Positions 49,050-60,200 are shown, counted from the first letter of the stretch. The stretch is 64,000 bases of DNA from Geothrix paludis (GCF_022808815.1 NZ_JAKZLC010000004.1:186001-250000), one strand, 5' to 3'. Made by a program: numbers and translations. Notes: generated by a model not told the origin, from the sequence alone.

Positions 49050-50354
49050 ATGCGGATGTACGACCTGATCTACACCAAGAAGCTGGGCGGCGCCCTGTCG
49101 CCTGAGCAGATCGCCTTCTGGGTGAAGGGCGCGGCCGACGGCAGCGTTCCTGACGAGCAGAGCGCCTCGCTGCTGATGGCCATCTGCTGGCGCGGCATGA
49201 CCACCGAGGAGACCCTGGCCCTCACCCTGGCCATGCGCGACTCCGGCAAGCGCATGGACCTCTCCGCCGTGCCTGGCACCAAGGTCGACAAGCACAGCAC
49301 CGGCGGCGTGGGCGACAAGACCACCCTCATCCTCGGACCCATCGTGGCGGCCTGCGGCGTGCCCTGTCCCATGTTCAGCGGGCGCGGCCTGGGCCATACC
49401 GGCGGCACCGTGGACAAGTTCGCCGCCATCCCCGGCCTCAAGGTGGAACTCACGGACGCGGAGTTCGTCCGCAGCCTGAAGGAGACCCGTTTCGCCAACT
49501 CCGCGCCCACGGGAAACATCGCCCCCGCGGACAAGAAGCTCTACGCCCTGCGCGACACCACCGCCACCGTCGAGAGCATCCCCCTCATCACCGCCAGCAT
49601 CATGTCCAAGAAGCTGGCGGGCGGGGCTGACGCCCTGGTGCTGGACGTGAAGTGCGGGCCCACGGCCTTCATGAAGACCCTGGAGGACGCCCGCACTCTC
49701 GCCCAGAGCATGGTGGACGTGGGTACCGCCCACGGCATGCAGATCCGCGCCCTCATCACCCGCATGGACGCCCCCCTGGGCTGGGCCATCGGCAACGCCC
49801 TGGAGGTCATGGAGTCCGTGGAGATCCTGCGCGGCGAGCACGGCGATTCCGAGCTGGCCCAGATGAGCTTCCGCCTGGCCGCGGAGATGCTGATCATGGG
49901 CGGCGCCGCCAAGGCGCTGCCGGAGGCCCGGGCCCTGGTCGAGGCCAGCATCCAGGACGGCTCCGCCCTGGAGACCCTGCGGCGCTTCGTGGCCCTCAAC
50001 GGCGGGGATGCGAAGGCCCTGGACGACTTCAGCCGCCTGCCCCAGGCCGGCCAGACCGTGGACATCCGGGCCGACCGGGCCGGCTACGTGGCCGCCATCG
50101 ATGGCCGCGCCCTGGGCCTCCTCGCCATGGAGCTGGGTGCCGGGCGGAAGGATCAGAAGGATGTGCTGGATCTCGGCGTGGGGATCCGGGTTCGCGTCAC
50201 CGTCGGCCAACGGATCGAACCGGGGGACGTGGTCTTCACGGCCCATGCCAAGGCCGGCTACTCGCTGAAGCCGGACGCCTACCTGGCCACCCTGGAACTC
50301 GCGGCAGCGCGGCCCGCGGAAGCCCCCTGGCTGCTGGACAGCATCGGCTGTTGA
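49050..50354 (+). CDS. Pyrimidine-nucleoside (thymidine) phosphorylase
   Basis: A 434-residue enzyme. The family signature is split across TKVDKHSTGGVGDKTTLIL, SGRGLGHTGGTVDKFAAIPG, the catalytic region ALRDTTATVESIPLITASIMSKK and DVKCGPTAFMKT, with a C-terminal alpha/beta domain. It cleaves thymidine, deoxyuridine or uridine to base and pentose 1-phosphate. DeoA and Pdp cannot be separated by eye; the length suits either. Salvage context is given by cdd at 20.9 kb. Confidence 0.92.
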   Translation: MRMYDLIYTKKLGGALSPEQIAFWVKGAADGSVPDEQSASLLMAICWRGMTTEETLALTLAMRDSGKRMDLSAVPGTKVDKHSTGGVGDKTTLILGPIVAACGVPCPMFSGRGLGHTGGTVDKFAAIPGLKVELTDAEFVRSLKETRFANSAPTGNIAPADKKLYALRDTTATVESIPLITASIMSKKLAGGADALVLDVKCGPTAFMKTLEDARTLAQSMVDVGTAHGMQIRALITRMDAPLGWAIGNALEVMESVEILRGEHGDSELAQMSFRLAAEMLIMGGAAKALPEARALVEASIQDGSALETLRRFVALNGGDAKALDDFSRLPQAGQTVDIRADRAGYVAAIDGRALGLLAMELGAGRKDQKDVLDLGVGIRVRVTVGQRIEPGDVVFTAHAKAGYSLKPDAYLATLELAAARPAEAPWLLDSIGC

Positions 50355-50378
50355 GTCTCAATAAGCCGCAGAAGTGCG

Positions 50379-50394
50379 CCCTTGCCGACAAGGG
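50379..50394 (+). terminator. Weak terminator hairpin after the nucleoside phosphorylase
   Basis: CCCTTG-CCGA-CAAGGG, 24 bases after the stop. The stem is only six base pairs and the tail is not T-rich. Confidence 0.4.
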
Positions 50395-50440
50395 TTCCCA
50401 GAAATGTATAAAAAAAGACGATTGACTTGGGTCCTGCCGT

Positions 50441-50535
50441 TATAATGCGACCAAACAAGAATCGATCTTTTCCACGATGAAGTCCCAGACGTCAAGCCTG
50501 GGGGCCCGAGCGGGCCCTTGATCGACGACGTCTGG
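50441..50535 (+). promoter_or_regulatory. Promoter -10 and structured leader of receptor 1
   Basis: TATAAT at 50441-50446 is a strong -10; TTGACT at 50422 is 13 bases before it, too close for a standard -35. GATCTTT follows at 50464. The leader then folds: CCAGACGTC (50485-50493) pairs with GACGTCTGG (50527-50535), enclosing TCAA/TTGA and a GGGCCC-GAGC-GGGCCC hairpin. The ATG follows 62 bases later behind GGAGG. Confidence 0.55.
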
Positions 50536-50597
50536 CGGAGGACCCGCGTTCACCCTCGGGACCTGCGATGCATGGCCCCGATTTCCATGGAGGCTGT

Positions 50598-53573
50598 ATG
50601 CATGGACGTTTCTCCCACTTCGGCCGTCTGACGGCCCTCCTCGCCCTCGGCGGGGTGATCCTGTGCGCGCAGGACGCCACGACGGGCGCCATCTCGGGGA
50701 CGGTGACGGCCCCGAACGGGGCCCCGGTCGCCGGCGCGAAGGTCGTCCTTGATGGCGGCCGCGGACAGGTTGTCCGCGTGACCGACGCCAATGGCGCCTT
50801 CAAGGCGTCCGCCTTGATTCCCGGCCAGTACCACCTCACGGTGACGGCGGCCGGCTACGAGACGGCGACGAAGCTCATCGCCACCGCCTCCATCAACACC
50901 CTGACGCCCGTCCGGGTCACCATGACCCGGGCAGCCGGCGCCGTGGTCGAGGTGATCGCCACCACCCAGGCCCTGGACACCACCACGGTGACCAGCGGCA
51001 CGTCCTTCAGCACGGACGAGTTCAGCACCATGCCCCTGGGCCGTTCCTTCACCGCCATTGCCTCCATGGCTCCCGGCGTGGTGGATGGTGGCGGCACGGG
51101 CGCCAACAACCCCTCGATCTCCGGTGGTTCCGGCCTCGAGAACCAGTACGTGATCGACGGCGCCAACACCACCAACACCGGTTTCGGTGGCAGCGGCTCC
51201 TTCTCCATCATCTATGGCTCCCTCGGCACGGGCATCAACTCGGACTTCATCCAGGAAGTCCAGGTCAAGAGCTTCGCCATGGAGGCCGAGTACGGCCAGA
51301 GCACGGGCGGCATCATCAACGCCGTCACCAAATCGGGATCCAACTCATTCCAGGGCAGCGTGTTCGCCTTCCTGGACATCGATGGGCTCCAGGCCGCGGA
51401 CCGGCAGGTCTACCGCACGGATGGCACGGAGCAACCCACCTGGAAGTCGTACGACCGCCTGGAGCTTGGGTTCTTCGTCTCGGGCCCCATCATTAAGGAC
51501 AAGCTCTTCTACTTCGTTGGTTACAACCCTGTTTCGGAATCCCAGAAGCGGGTCGCGCCGTATCACATCGTCACGGCTGCCTCGGCCACCGCCACCACTC
51601 CCGAGGGCATCTATCCGTGGCCGAGGAGCGGCCAGACCCTTGAGAACAAGAACAAGACCGACTCCTACTACGGCAAGCTGCAGTGGGTGGTGGCCACCGA
51701 TCAGATCCTGGAATTCAGTGCGTTCGGCGATCCCGGCAAGCGGGATCTGGGTCCCCAGCTCTTCTCTTCCTTCCGGGGCACCGAAGGCAAGGACACCGAA
51801 TTGAAGTTCGGCAGCCAGACCCTGACGTTGAAGTACAACGCCACCTTCGCCAATGAGTACTTCCTGGAGGCCCGCGTCACCTCCAGTGAGAACACCTTCG
51901 AGACCGCGATTTCAGGCCTTGGCAACAGCGAATGGTCAGTGGTCGACACCCGGGGCGGCGCCACCATCTCCCCCAATTCGGCCGGCCTCTATGAGCAGAA
52001 GCTGAAGGGCCAAAACAAGCAGTACGACGTCAAGCTGTCCCGGACCTGGGGCAGGTTCGACTTCAAGATCGGCTACCTGCACGAGGACGTGGACTACAAG
52101 TCCAACCTGCAGCGTTCAGGCCCGCTGGGTTTCGTGGACCCGCACTCCGGGGCGGTCTTCTCCCAGGGGCTCTCCATCCAGAAGCGGTACGGGTCCATCA
52201 ATGGCGGCCCCGCCGGCACGCCCTATTACCGCATCGTCCGGGGTGACATTTCGAATCCCCAGATCAAGACGGAGACGAAGTACGACGCCTATTTCCTGCA
52301 GACTGCCATCAAGCTGGACCGGTTCAATTTCAAGCTGGGCCTCCGCATGGAAGGCCAGAAGATGATCGGGCAGGATCAGACCTACAAGTTCAAGGCCAGC
52401 GACAACCTCGCACCGCGCCTCGGCGTCACCTACGACATGAGCGGCGACGGCAAGTCGAAGCTCTACGCCTTCTGGGGCCGCTACTTCGAGAAGGTCCCCA
52501 ACGACATCTGCGTCCGCGCCTTCTCCAATGAGAAGGGCGTGAACCGGTCGGACTTCCTGACCCTGGCTCCCGGGTTCAATGGGCTCTCCAATCCCATCCT
52601 GACCGGCACCCCCGTGATCGATGACGGCACCACGACCGTCACCACGACCCACTACCGCACCACCGGCGACCAGACGACCCTCGTCATTCCGGGCACGAAG
52701 TCCATGTATCAGGACGAGTCGATCTTCGGCTTCGATGTCGAGCTCCCGAACGGCGTGGCCCTCAGCAACCGCTTCATCTACCGCAAGCTCGGCCGGATCC
52801 TGGAAGACATGTCCCTGGATGGCGACAGCTACTTCATCGCGAACCCCGGCGAGAACAACGGGGCCATCGCCGCCCTCACGGGATTCACCGGTACCGCCAC
52901 CTTCCCTTCCCCGACGCGCAACTACTACGCGTTCGAATTCGAGATGAGGAAGAATACGGTCAAATACAACGCCTTCATGAACCTGCGCCTCTCCAAGCTG
53001 GAAGGCAACTACGAGGGCCTGTTCCGCAACGACAACGGGCAGTCCGACCCCAACATCTCGAGCCTCTATGACCTCCCCGTGGAACTCCTGGCGGATCCCG
53101 CCCGCGGCCTCACGGGCATGGAGCAGTTCCTGATCGGCGCCCTGCCCTCGGATCGCACCCTCGTGGTCAATTCCGGCGGCAGCTACAACTTCGACATGGG
53201 GCTGACCGTGGGCTTCACTGCCCGCTACCTGACCGGCACCCCCATCACCTCGTACCTGGCCCACCCCGTGTATGAGAACGCGGGCGAAATTCCGGTCTAT
53301 GGCCGTGGCGTGGAGGGGCGCCTGCCTTCCCGCTTCCTCCTGGACCTGGCCGGCCAGTACAGCATCAAGCTGGGCGGATCCAAGCGCCTGGTCTTCATCG
53401 CGAACATGTTCAACGTCTTCAACCAGCAGAAGGTCACCGCGCTGGACACCAACGTGGATCTGGGCATCAACACCGTCAATCCGAACTACATGCGACCCAC
53501 CGGCGTAGTGGGCGGAACCCCCGCCTACGATGCCGGACGCCGGGTCCGCCTTGGCGTGAAGTTCAGCTTCTGA
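50598..53573 (+). CDS. Oar-like TonB-dependent receptor 1
   Basis: A 991-residue outer-membrane receptor. Signal peptide 1-25; carboxypeptidase-regulatory domain about 28-110 (GAISGTVTAPNGAPVAGAKV); plug about 130-240 with ENQYVIDGANTTNTGFGG and AEYGQSTGGIINAVTKSGSN; then a large barrel ending VRLGVKFSF. Oar-like receptors are abundant in Acidobacteria and take up large or unknown substrates. No TonB box could be picked out. The ATG at 50598 is set by GGAGG four bases upstream; it begins MHG. Its N-terminus (GRLTALLALGG) is nearly that of receptor 2. Confidence 0.9.
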   Translation: MHGRFSHFGRLTALLALGGVILCAQDATTGAISGTVTAPNGAPVAGAKVVLDGGRGQVVRVTDANGAFKASALIPGQYHLTVTAAGYETATKLIATASINTLTPVRVTMTRAAGAVVEVIATTQALDTTTVTSGTSFSTDEFSTMPLGRSFTAIASMAPGVVDGGGTGANNPSISGGSGLENQYVIDGANTTNTGFGGSGSFSIIYGSLGTGINSDFIQEVQVKSFAMEAEYGQSTGGIINAVTKSGSNSFQGSVFAFLDIDGLQAADRQVYRTDGTEQPTWKSYDRLELGFFVSGPIIKDKLFYFVGYNPVSESQKRVAPYHIVTAASATATTPEGIYPWPRSGQTLENKNKTDSYYGKLQWVVATDQILEFSAFGDPGKRDLGPQLFSSFRGTEGKDTELKFGSQTLTLKYNATFANEYFLEARVTSSENTFETAISGLGNSEWSVVDTRGGATISPNSAGLYEQKLKGQNKQYDVKLSRTWGRFDFKIGYLHEDVDYKSNLQRSGPLGFVDPHSGAVFSQGLSIQKRYGSINGGPAGTPYYRIVRGDISNPQIKTETKYDAYFLQTAIKLDRFNFKLGLRMEGQKMIGQDQTYKFKASDNLAPRLGVTYDMSGDGKSKLYAFWGRYFEKVPNDICVRAFSNEKGVNRSDFLTLAPGFNGLSNPILTGTPVIDDGTTTVTTTHYRTTGDQTTLVIPGTKSMYQDESIFGFDVELPNGVALSNRFIYRKLGRILEDMSLDGDSYFIANPGENNGAIAALTGFTGTATFPSPTRNYYAFEFEMRKNTVKYNAFMNLRLSKLEGNYEGLFRNDNGQSDPNISSLYDLPVELLADPARGLTGMEQFLIGALPSDRTLVVNSGGSYNFDMGLTVGFTARYLTGTPITSYLAHPVYENAGEIPVYGRGVEGRLPSRFLLDLAGQYSIKLGGSKRLVFIANMFNVFNQQKVTALDTNVDLGINTVNPNYMRPTGVVGGTPAYDAGRRVRLGVKFSF

Positions 53574-53595
53574 ACCCAGCCATCACATCCCTGAA

Positions 53596-53620
53596 ACGGG
53601 CCCCTTCGGGGGCCCGTCTT
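53596..53620 (+). terminator. Terminator after receptor 1
   Basis: ACGGGCCCC-TTCG-GGGGCCCGT followed by CTT, 23 bases after the stop. Confidence 0.8.
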
Positions 53621-53725
53621 ACGTACGGCAAACCCGGTCAAACCTGCAGGCTCAACTTGAACTACTTGGTCTTCTAAGCGGTCCAGAGAAAATACCGTCA
53701 CTCCCACTCAGGCGACCTTTTGACA

Positions 53726-53742
53726 TTGCGATAACCTCGCAA
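53726..53742. promoter_or_regulatory. Inverted repeat upstream of receptor 2 (candidate operator)
   Basis: TTGCGA-TAACC-TCGCAA, six-base arms with a five-base spacer, about 98 bases before the -10-like hexamer. The same 6-5-6 geometry recurs upstream of receptors 3 and 4. Confidence 0.4.
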
Positions 53743-53839
53743 CTCGAGGCATACCTTCAAAGCTAAAGTGAGATGCCGATTCCGCCGAATCGGTTCCCAA
53801 CTTTGTGGCCGGATTAACAAAAATTAATATCCATCGCAA

Positions 53840-53976
53840 TACAATGGCCGCATCATCGTGCTCTGATCTTTCTCCCCTTTAATGCCTTCTGCCATCCCCG
53901 ATGCCTGGGCAATTCCCCGGGCGCCCTCGGAGATCGCGGATGTTTTTTCAACGCAGAGCCGCCCTGTCCGGCTCTG
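53840..53976 (+). promoter_or_regulatory. Promoter -10 and leader hairpin of receptor 2
   Basis: TACAAT (53840-53845), then GATCTTT (53865-53871), then the hairpin CAGAGCCG (53954-53961) / CGGCTCTG (53969-53976). GGAGG and ATG follow. The rest of the 420-base gap 53574-53993 holds the terminator and operator listed separately, with no gene. Confidence 0.5.
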
Positions 53977-53993
53977 GTCTTCCGGAGGATGCA

Positions 53994-56942
53994 ATGCATC
54001 TCTTGAACAACCGCCTGGGCCGTCTCACGGCCCTCATCGCCCTGGGCGGGGCAGCGCTGTACTCGCAGGGCACCCAGACTGCGAACGTCACCGGCACGGT
54101 GGTCGACGCCGCTGGCGCCCCCGTGGCTGGCGTCACCGTCCGCCTCACCTCTCCCGCGCTCCAGGGCGTCCGCACCTACGTCACGGATGCGACGGGCAAG
54201 TTCATCGCCCGCCTGCTGCCTCCCGGCCTCTACACCATCCAGTACACCAAGGACGGCCTCGAGACCCGGAAGATCACCGAGCAGCTCGGCATCGACCAGA
54301 CCTTCAGCCCCAAGGTCACCCTGAGCAAGGCCGGTGGCGCCGTGGTCGAAGTGGTCGCCGCCGCTCCCGCCGTGGACAAGACTGACGTCAAGACCGCCAG
54401 CAACTACCGCAACGACACCGTCGATCTCCTGCCCAACGCCCGCACGATGGAAGGCGTCGCCCTCCTCACCCCCGGCGTCACGGCTGGCGTGGGCGGTCGC
54501 GTGCAGATCCGCGGCGCCATGACCTCCGGCAACCTCTACCTGCTGGACGGCCAGAACATCGCCGACAACGCCTACAACAACCGCGGCGTCCGCACCATCG
54601 ATGACTCCATCGAAGAGACCCAGGTCATCACCGGCGCCATGTCCGCCGAGTACGGCGACGTGGACGGCGGCGTCATCAACTCCATCACCCGCTCGGGCGG
54701 CAACGAGTTCTCCGGCTCCCTCCGCTGGGAACTGAGCAATGCCGCGTGGAACGCCACGGCCCCCCTGCAGGACCGCAACAAGATCAACAACGTGCTCAAC
54801 GAAGAGAAGACCCTCTTCCTGAGCGGCCCCATCCTCAAGGACCGCCTGTGGTTCGCCGCCTCCTTCTTCAAGACGGACCAGGCCACCGCTGGCGCCATCA
54901 CCTACAACCAGAAGGATGTCTACGGCCTCTGGCCCGCCGGCACCAACCTGAACGGTCCCGAAGGCCTGAACGCCGGCTACACCGCGACCTCCAAGGAAAT
55001 CCGCAGGCAGGCGAAGCTGACCTGGTCCGTCAACCAGGACCACACGGTCATCGCGTCGTTCATGAACTCCAGCACCAACCAGATCAACCGCAACTACTCC
55101 GCGGCTGAACTGCGCTCCCTGGTGCCCCAGATCAACACCAGCGAGTTCTGGAAGCTGTCCTGGCGCGCTGCCTGGGCCACCAACTTCACCACGGAACTGA
55201 ACGTCGGCAACAAGAAGCAGAACCTCTCCGCCGGCGGCTCGCCCAACGGCGAGAGCCCCTTCTACACCTACGGCATCGGCGGCTACAGCAACAACGGCAT
55301 CTTCAACAGCGCCGACGGCGGTGACGAGCGCGACAACCGCACCTACAACGTCAAGGCCAGTCTCTTCTGGGATGCCGCCGGCAGCCACCAGACCGATTTC
55401 GGCATCGACTACTACGAGGGCAAGCGCCAGGCCAAGAACGAGCAGACGCCCACCGGCTTCATCTTCGGCGTCTATGGCCTGAACCTGGCCACCCGCCAGG
55501 CCTACGGCGCTGACGTCTGGACCTACCAGAGCGGTTCCGGCTCCGCCAAGAACTACTCCTACGGCCTCTACGTCAACGACAAGTGGAGCCTCAACCAGCA
55601 CTGGAACTTCCAGCTCGGCCTGCGCTTCGACAAGTACAAGGCCAAGAACGAGGGCGGCACCGAGACCGCCGGCGCCGACGGCCTGTCCCCGCGCCTGGGC
55701 CTGAAGTACGACCTCTTCGGCGACAGCAAGCACATCTTCGGTGTGAGCTACGCCCGCTACAACGCCAAGGTGCTGGAGGGCATCACCAACTCCGTCACCA
55801 GCCAGGGCAACCCCACCGAGATCGACTACGCCTACATCGGGCCCTTCCAGCCCATGAGCCTGACGGCCCTGCAGAACCTGGCCCTCTACGACATCGGCGG
55901 CACCCCCACCTACTACAACGACCCCAAGCTGAACGTCCGCCTGAGCAACGACCTCAAGGCCCCCACCGTGGATGAAGTGCAGGGCAGCTACGCCTACTCC
56001 TTCAACTACGGCCCCATGGGCGACGGCTACGTCAAGGTCACCGGCGTCTACAAGAAGTGGAAGAACCTCATCGACTACAGCGTTGGCAACCTGGGCACCG
56101 TGTCCGATCCCACGGGCAACCCCATCTACATCCGCGTGTGGAACAACAACCCGGATGCCCAGCGCAAGTACAAGGGCCTGGAACTCGAGGGCAGCTACAA
56201 CCGCAACGAGTGGAGCTTCCTGGGCAACATCACCTGGAGCGAGCTGAAGGGCAACTACGAGGGCGAGAGCACCAACTCCCCCGGCCGCGGCGAGGGTCTG
56301 AACAACTTCAACGTCCAGGATGGCGTGGCCCTCTACGACCGCAACTGGACCACCCCCGAGGGCTACCTCTTCGGCCACGTGCCCATCCGCATGCGCGTCA
56401 CCGGCAACCGCACCTACCTGAACTCGTTCGGCAAGACCTCCCTCGGCCTGGTCTACCGCTTTGATTCCGGTTCCCACTACAGCAACACCCGCAACATCAC
56501 CCCGCGGGCCCTGGGTGGCACGAGCACGGTTGCGGATCCGAACTACGATCCCACCCGCGCGATCACTGACACCAACAACCCGTACCTGACGAACCTCAGC
56601 AGCCAGTTCGGCACCACCGCCACCCAGTACATGGACCAGCAGCGTGGCGCCGGCGTCTACAACGCCGCCTCCTACCTGGACCTGGCCATCACCCACGACT
56701 TCCCCCTGTTCAAGGTGGCGGGCAAGGACGTGACGGCCTTCGGCAAGCTGATCATCGGCAACGTGTTCAACCACCAGCAGCTCGTCACCTTCAACACGGC
56801 CTGGAATTCCGCTCCCCAGGCCGTGCGCGGCGGCAGCGTGAATTCCCCCTGGGTGGCCGCCGCTGGCTTCGGTCAGCCCAGCAGCTACCTCAGCTACGGC
56901 ACGGCCCGTACGATCACCGCATCCGCCGGCTTCCGCTTCTAA
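53994..56942 (+). CDS. Oar-like TonB-dependent receptor 2
   Basis: A 982-residue receptor. Signal peptide 1-25 (LGRLTALIALGGAALYSQ); regulatory domain about 28-110 (GTVVDAAGAPVAGVTVRLTS); plug with RVQIRGAMTSGNLYLLDGQN and SAEYGDVDGGVINSITRSGG; barrel ending TITASAGFRF. The plug carries an RGAMTSG segment, unlike the other three, and is closest to classical Oar. The ATG at 53994 has GGAGG five bases upstream; an ATG four bases earlier is out of frame. Codon use is strongly biased toward C-ending codons, hinting at high expression. Confidence 0.9.
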   Translation: MHLLNNRLGRLTALIALGGAALYSQGTQTANVTGTVVDAAGAPVAGVTVRLTSPALQGVRTYVTDATGKFIARLLPPGLYTIQYTKDGLETRKITEQLGIDQTFSPKVTLSKAGGAVVEVVAAAPAVDKTDVKTASNYRNDTVDLLPNARTMEGVALLTPGVTAGVGGRVQIRGAMTSGNLYLLDGQNIADNAYNNRGVRTIDDSIEETQVITGAMSAEYGDVDGGVINSITRSGGNEFSGSLRWELSNAAWNATAPLQDRNKINNVLNEEKTLFLSGPILKDRLWFAASFFKTDQATAGAITYNQKDVYGLWPAGTNLNGPEGLNAGYTATSKEIRRQAKLTWSVNQDHTVIASFMNSSTNQINRNYSAAELRSLVPQINTSEFWKLSWRAAWATNFTTELNVGNKKQNLSAGGSPNGESPFYTYGIGGYSNNGIFNSADGGDERDNRTYNVKASLFWDAAGSHQTDFGIDYYEGKRQAKNEQTPTGFIFGVYGLNLATRQAYGADVWTYQSGSGSAKNYSYGLYVNDKWSLNQHWNFQLGLRFDKYKAKNEGGTETAGADGLSPRLGLKYDLFGDSKHIFGVSYARYNAKVLEGITNSVTSQGNPTEIDYAYIGPFQPMSLTALQNLALYDIGGTPTYYNDPKLNVRLSNDLKAPTVDEVQGSYAYSFNYGPMGDGYVKVTGVYKKWKNLIDYSVGNLGTVSDPTGNPIYIRVWNNNPDAQRKYKGLELEGSYNRNEWSFLGNITWSELKGNYEGESTNSPGRGEGLNNFNVQDGVALYDRNWTTPEGYLFGHVPIRMRVTGNRTYLNSFGKTSLGLVYRFDSGSHYSNTRNITPRALGGTSTVADPNYDPTRAITDTNNPYLTNLSSQFGTTATQYMDQQRGAGVYNAASYLDLAITHDFPLFKVAGKDVTAFGKLIIGNVFNHQQLVTFNTAWNSAPQAVRGGSVNSPWVAAAGFGQPSSYLSYGTARTITASAGFRF

Positions 56943-56958
56943 TCGGGAACGCCGCTTC

Positions 56959-56988
56959 AGGAAAGAGGCCCGCAAGGGCCTCTTTCCT
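56959..56988 (+). terminator. Terminator after receptor 2
   Basis: AGGAAAGAGGCCC-GCAA-GGGCCTCTTTCCT, a 13-bp perfect stem 16 bases after the stop. Confidence 0.85.
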
Positions 56989-57029
56989 TATGTACTAAGG
57001 AAAACCTGTCGAAAGGTCTAGATCAGAAT

Positions 57030-57046
57030 ACATCGCGTAACGATGT
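57030..57046. promoter_or_regulatory. Inverted repeat upstream of receptor 3 (candidate operator)
   Basis: ACATCG-CGTAA-CGATGT, perfect six-base arms and five-base spacer. ATCGCGTNNCGATGT is shared with the site upstream of receptor 4. Confidence 0.5.
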
Positions 57047-57098
57047 CTGTATTCCAAGACTCAGGGTCAAATTTATTTGTAAAGTTCTTGGAACCTGA

Positions 57099-57177
57099 CC
57101 TATCCTTTCGACACTCGTCCCCGCTCTTTGGCAGTCCCCCGAATTCGGAACCGCCCCCGCCGCAGACCCTGCGGCGG
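57099..57177 (+). promoter_or_regulatory. Promoter-like box and leader hairpin of receptor 3
   Basis: CCTATCCTT (57099-57107) is shared with receptor 4; TTGTAA at 57077 could be its -35 (18-base spacer). GCTCTTT lies at 57123-57129. The hairpin CCGCCGCAG-ACC-CTGCGGCGG follows (57157-57177), 86 bases before the ATG. No gene is seen in the 321-base gap. Confidence 0.45.
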
Positions 57178-57263
57178 ACTTGTTTACCTCCATTCGACCT
57201 GGGGTTCCCCCGCTTTTTACCTGCACCATGCGGCATTGCCGCCTTCCCCCCAAAGGAGTTTCT

Positions 57264-60200
57264 ATGAATCGTGTCTTAACCCGGCTGGGCTTCACAGCCG
57301 CCGCCATCGTCGCCGGGAGCGGCATCGTCGCGCACGCGCAGACGGCCACCACCGGCGCCGTCAGCGGCGCGGTGACGGATGGCAAGGGCGCCCCGATCGC
57401 TGGTGCGACGGTCCGCCTGACCTCCGCCCAGACCACCCGCCAGGCGGTGACGGGCGCCGACGGCTCCTTCCGCCTCGGCCTCCTGAACCCCGGCGCCTGG
57501 ACCATCGAAGTCACCAAGTCCGGCCTCCAGAAGTTCACCCAGAACCTCACCGTCCTGGTGAACCAGACCCAGCCCGTCAACATCAAGATGGCCTCCGAGG
57601 CGGCCACCGTGGTCGAGGTGCTCGGCACCACCGCCACCGTGGACACCACCACCACCCAGACGGGTCTGGTGACCTCCATGGACAACCTGTCCGCCATCCC
57701 CAAGGGCCGCGACATGAGCACCGTCGCCCTGCTGGCTCCCGGCGTGGTCGCCGGCGGCACGTTCGGAACCGGCCTCAACCAGCACAACGACCCCTCCATC
57801 GGCGGCGGTTCGGGCGCTGAGAACAGCTACGTCGTGGACGGCCTCTCCACCACCAACACGGCCCGCGGCTTCCAGGGCGCCCAGCTGGTGACCGACTTCA
57901 TCGACCAGGTGGAAGTCCAGACCGGCGGCTTCAAGCCCGAGTTCAGCGCCCTTGGCGGCGTGATCAACGCCATCACCAAGTCCGGCACCAACGCCTTCAA
58001 GGGTTCCGCCTGGGCCACCTGGGACGCCATCGGCATCCAGGCCGTCCCCAAGAGGAACGACTACTTCAAGCAGGATCCCCCCACCAGCCGCTATGACCTC
58101 GGCGGCGAGGTGAGCGGTCCCATCATCAAGGACAAGCTCTTCTTCTTCATCGGCGTGGACGGCAGCAAGACCGAGTCCCCCCAGAGCAACAACCTGCCCA
58201 ATCGCAGCGGCCTCCGCAACGGCGACGAGACGGTCGACGCCTACCAGGTCATCGGCAAGATCAACTGGTACCTGACCCAGGACCAGCAGCTCACCTTCTC
58301 GGCCAACGTGAACAGCACGAAGGACGATTTCCCCAACCAGTACCCCGGCACCCTGGGCAACGCGCAGCTCGGCTACAACGCCAAGCTCGACGTCCAGAAC
58401 TTCGTGCTGAACTACGACTGGAACATCAGCCCCAGCCTGTTCCTCAGCGCCAAGCTGGGCACCACCCAGTACAAGACCACCAACAATCCCACGGACACCA
58501 CGACTGTCCGTGTGACTGACTACCTCTGGGAAGAGACTGGCCCCGGCTCCACCAATGGCGATCCCAATGCCGGCAGCGGTCTCGCCTATGCCCACGGCGG
58601 CGCGGGCTACTACGTGGGCGAGGACAAGACTCAGACCACCCAGGCCCGCGTGGACCTGAGCTGGTTCCTGGGCAACCACAACATGAAGTTCGGCCTGTCC
58701 CAGCTCACCTCCAAGTACACGGAGATCGCCGCCACCTCCGGTGGGGAGCGCGTCCAGATCAACGTGACGTCCTCGCCCACCCAGACGCAGATCATCCGGC
58801 AGTTCCTCCACACCAACGCCACCGTGAAGGCCATCATCAACGCCTTCTACGCGCAGGACACGTGGGATGTGGGCGCCGGCGTCAAGCTGATGTATGGCTT
58901 CCGCTTCGAGACCCAGGATCAGCGGGACTTCCACGACAAGTCCTTCATGAAGTTCGACAACTTCAAGGACTACGTGCAGCCTCGCCTGGGCTTCACCTGG
59001 GACGTGAACCAGGACGGCAAGACCAAGGTCAGCGGCAACTACGCCAAGTACTTCGAGCAGATCCCCCAGCGCATGGCCATCCGCGTCTACGCGAACGAGA
59101 CCTACCTGCGCTACAACTACCGCCCCACCAACTCCACTTACAACACCGCCACCGGCGCCTACACCTACGGGGCCACGCCGAACTCCATCACCGACTACGG
59201 CACGCCCTTCAGCTACGACCCCATCGCCGAAGGGACCAAGCTCCCCGAGCGCAATGAGTACATCCTGGGCGTGGACCACACCTTCGCCAGCGGCTGGACC
59301 GCGGGCGTCCACGCCAAGTACCGCGAGCTGAAGAACCCCATGGAAGACATGGTGTTCACGGATTCGTACGGCAACCCCTACGATGAGGGTCCGGCCATCT
59401 CCACCACCGCCTCCGGCACTCCCCGCTACGGCGCGGGCGCGGCCGTCATCGGCAACCCCGGCGCCTTCCAGCAGTGGCGTCCGAATGCCAAGAGCATGAC
59501 CAACGTGATCCTGGCGGGCGGGCCCGGCAGCTCCACGTACTTCGGCTATCCCTACCCCTACAACAGCTACGGCATCAACATCCTGGACTACTACAACCCG
59601 GCCACGGGTCTCTTCACCGTCCAGAACACCGGGTATGAGAAGGCCGGGAACCGCTACCAGAGCGTGGACTTCACCCTGGACAAGAAGACTGACCGCGACA
59701 CCTTCAGCTTCAGCTACACCTGGAGCCGCCTGGAAGGCAACTACGAGGGCGTGGTGTCCAGCTCCAACGGCCAGGCGGACGGCAACATCACCGCCAGCTT
59801 CGACTACTTCCCCTATGTGGGCTGGGGCCTGCTGCCCAACGACCGCACCCACGTGGTCAAGCTCTTCGCCAGCCACCGCTTCGACTTCTTCGGCGGCGAC
59901 CTGAACGTGGGCGTCAACTGGACCTACCAGAGCGGCACCCCCAACAGCGCCTGGGATGACGGCTCCCTGACCCACGGCAGGGCCCCGGGCTACGACACCG
60001 CCCACCTGGGTTACCTCGATTACGACAACAACACCACCCTGAGCGGCAACCCCATCGTCGTCTCCTCCGAGGCCGCCTACAACAATGTCAACAACTGGGC
60101 CACTGGCGCTGGTTATGGCATCGGCACCCAGTGGATCGGCCCCATGTCCGACACCTACAAGTTCCTGGACATCGGCTTCTACGGCGACGCCGTGGCCACC

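Noticed and set aside
50422-50446. TTGACT/TATAAT pair as a standard sigma-70 promoter for receptor 1
   Set aside because: The spacer is only 13 bases; I keep the -10 but not the -35.
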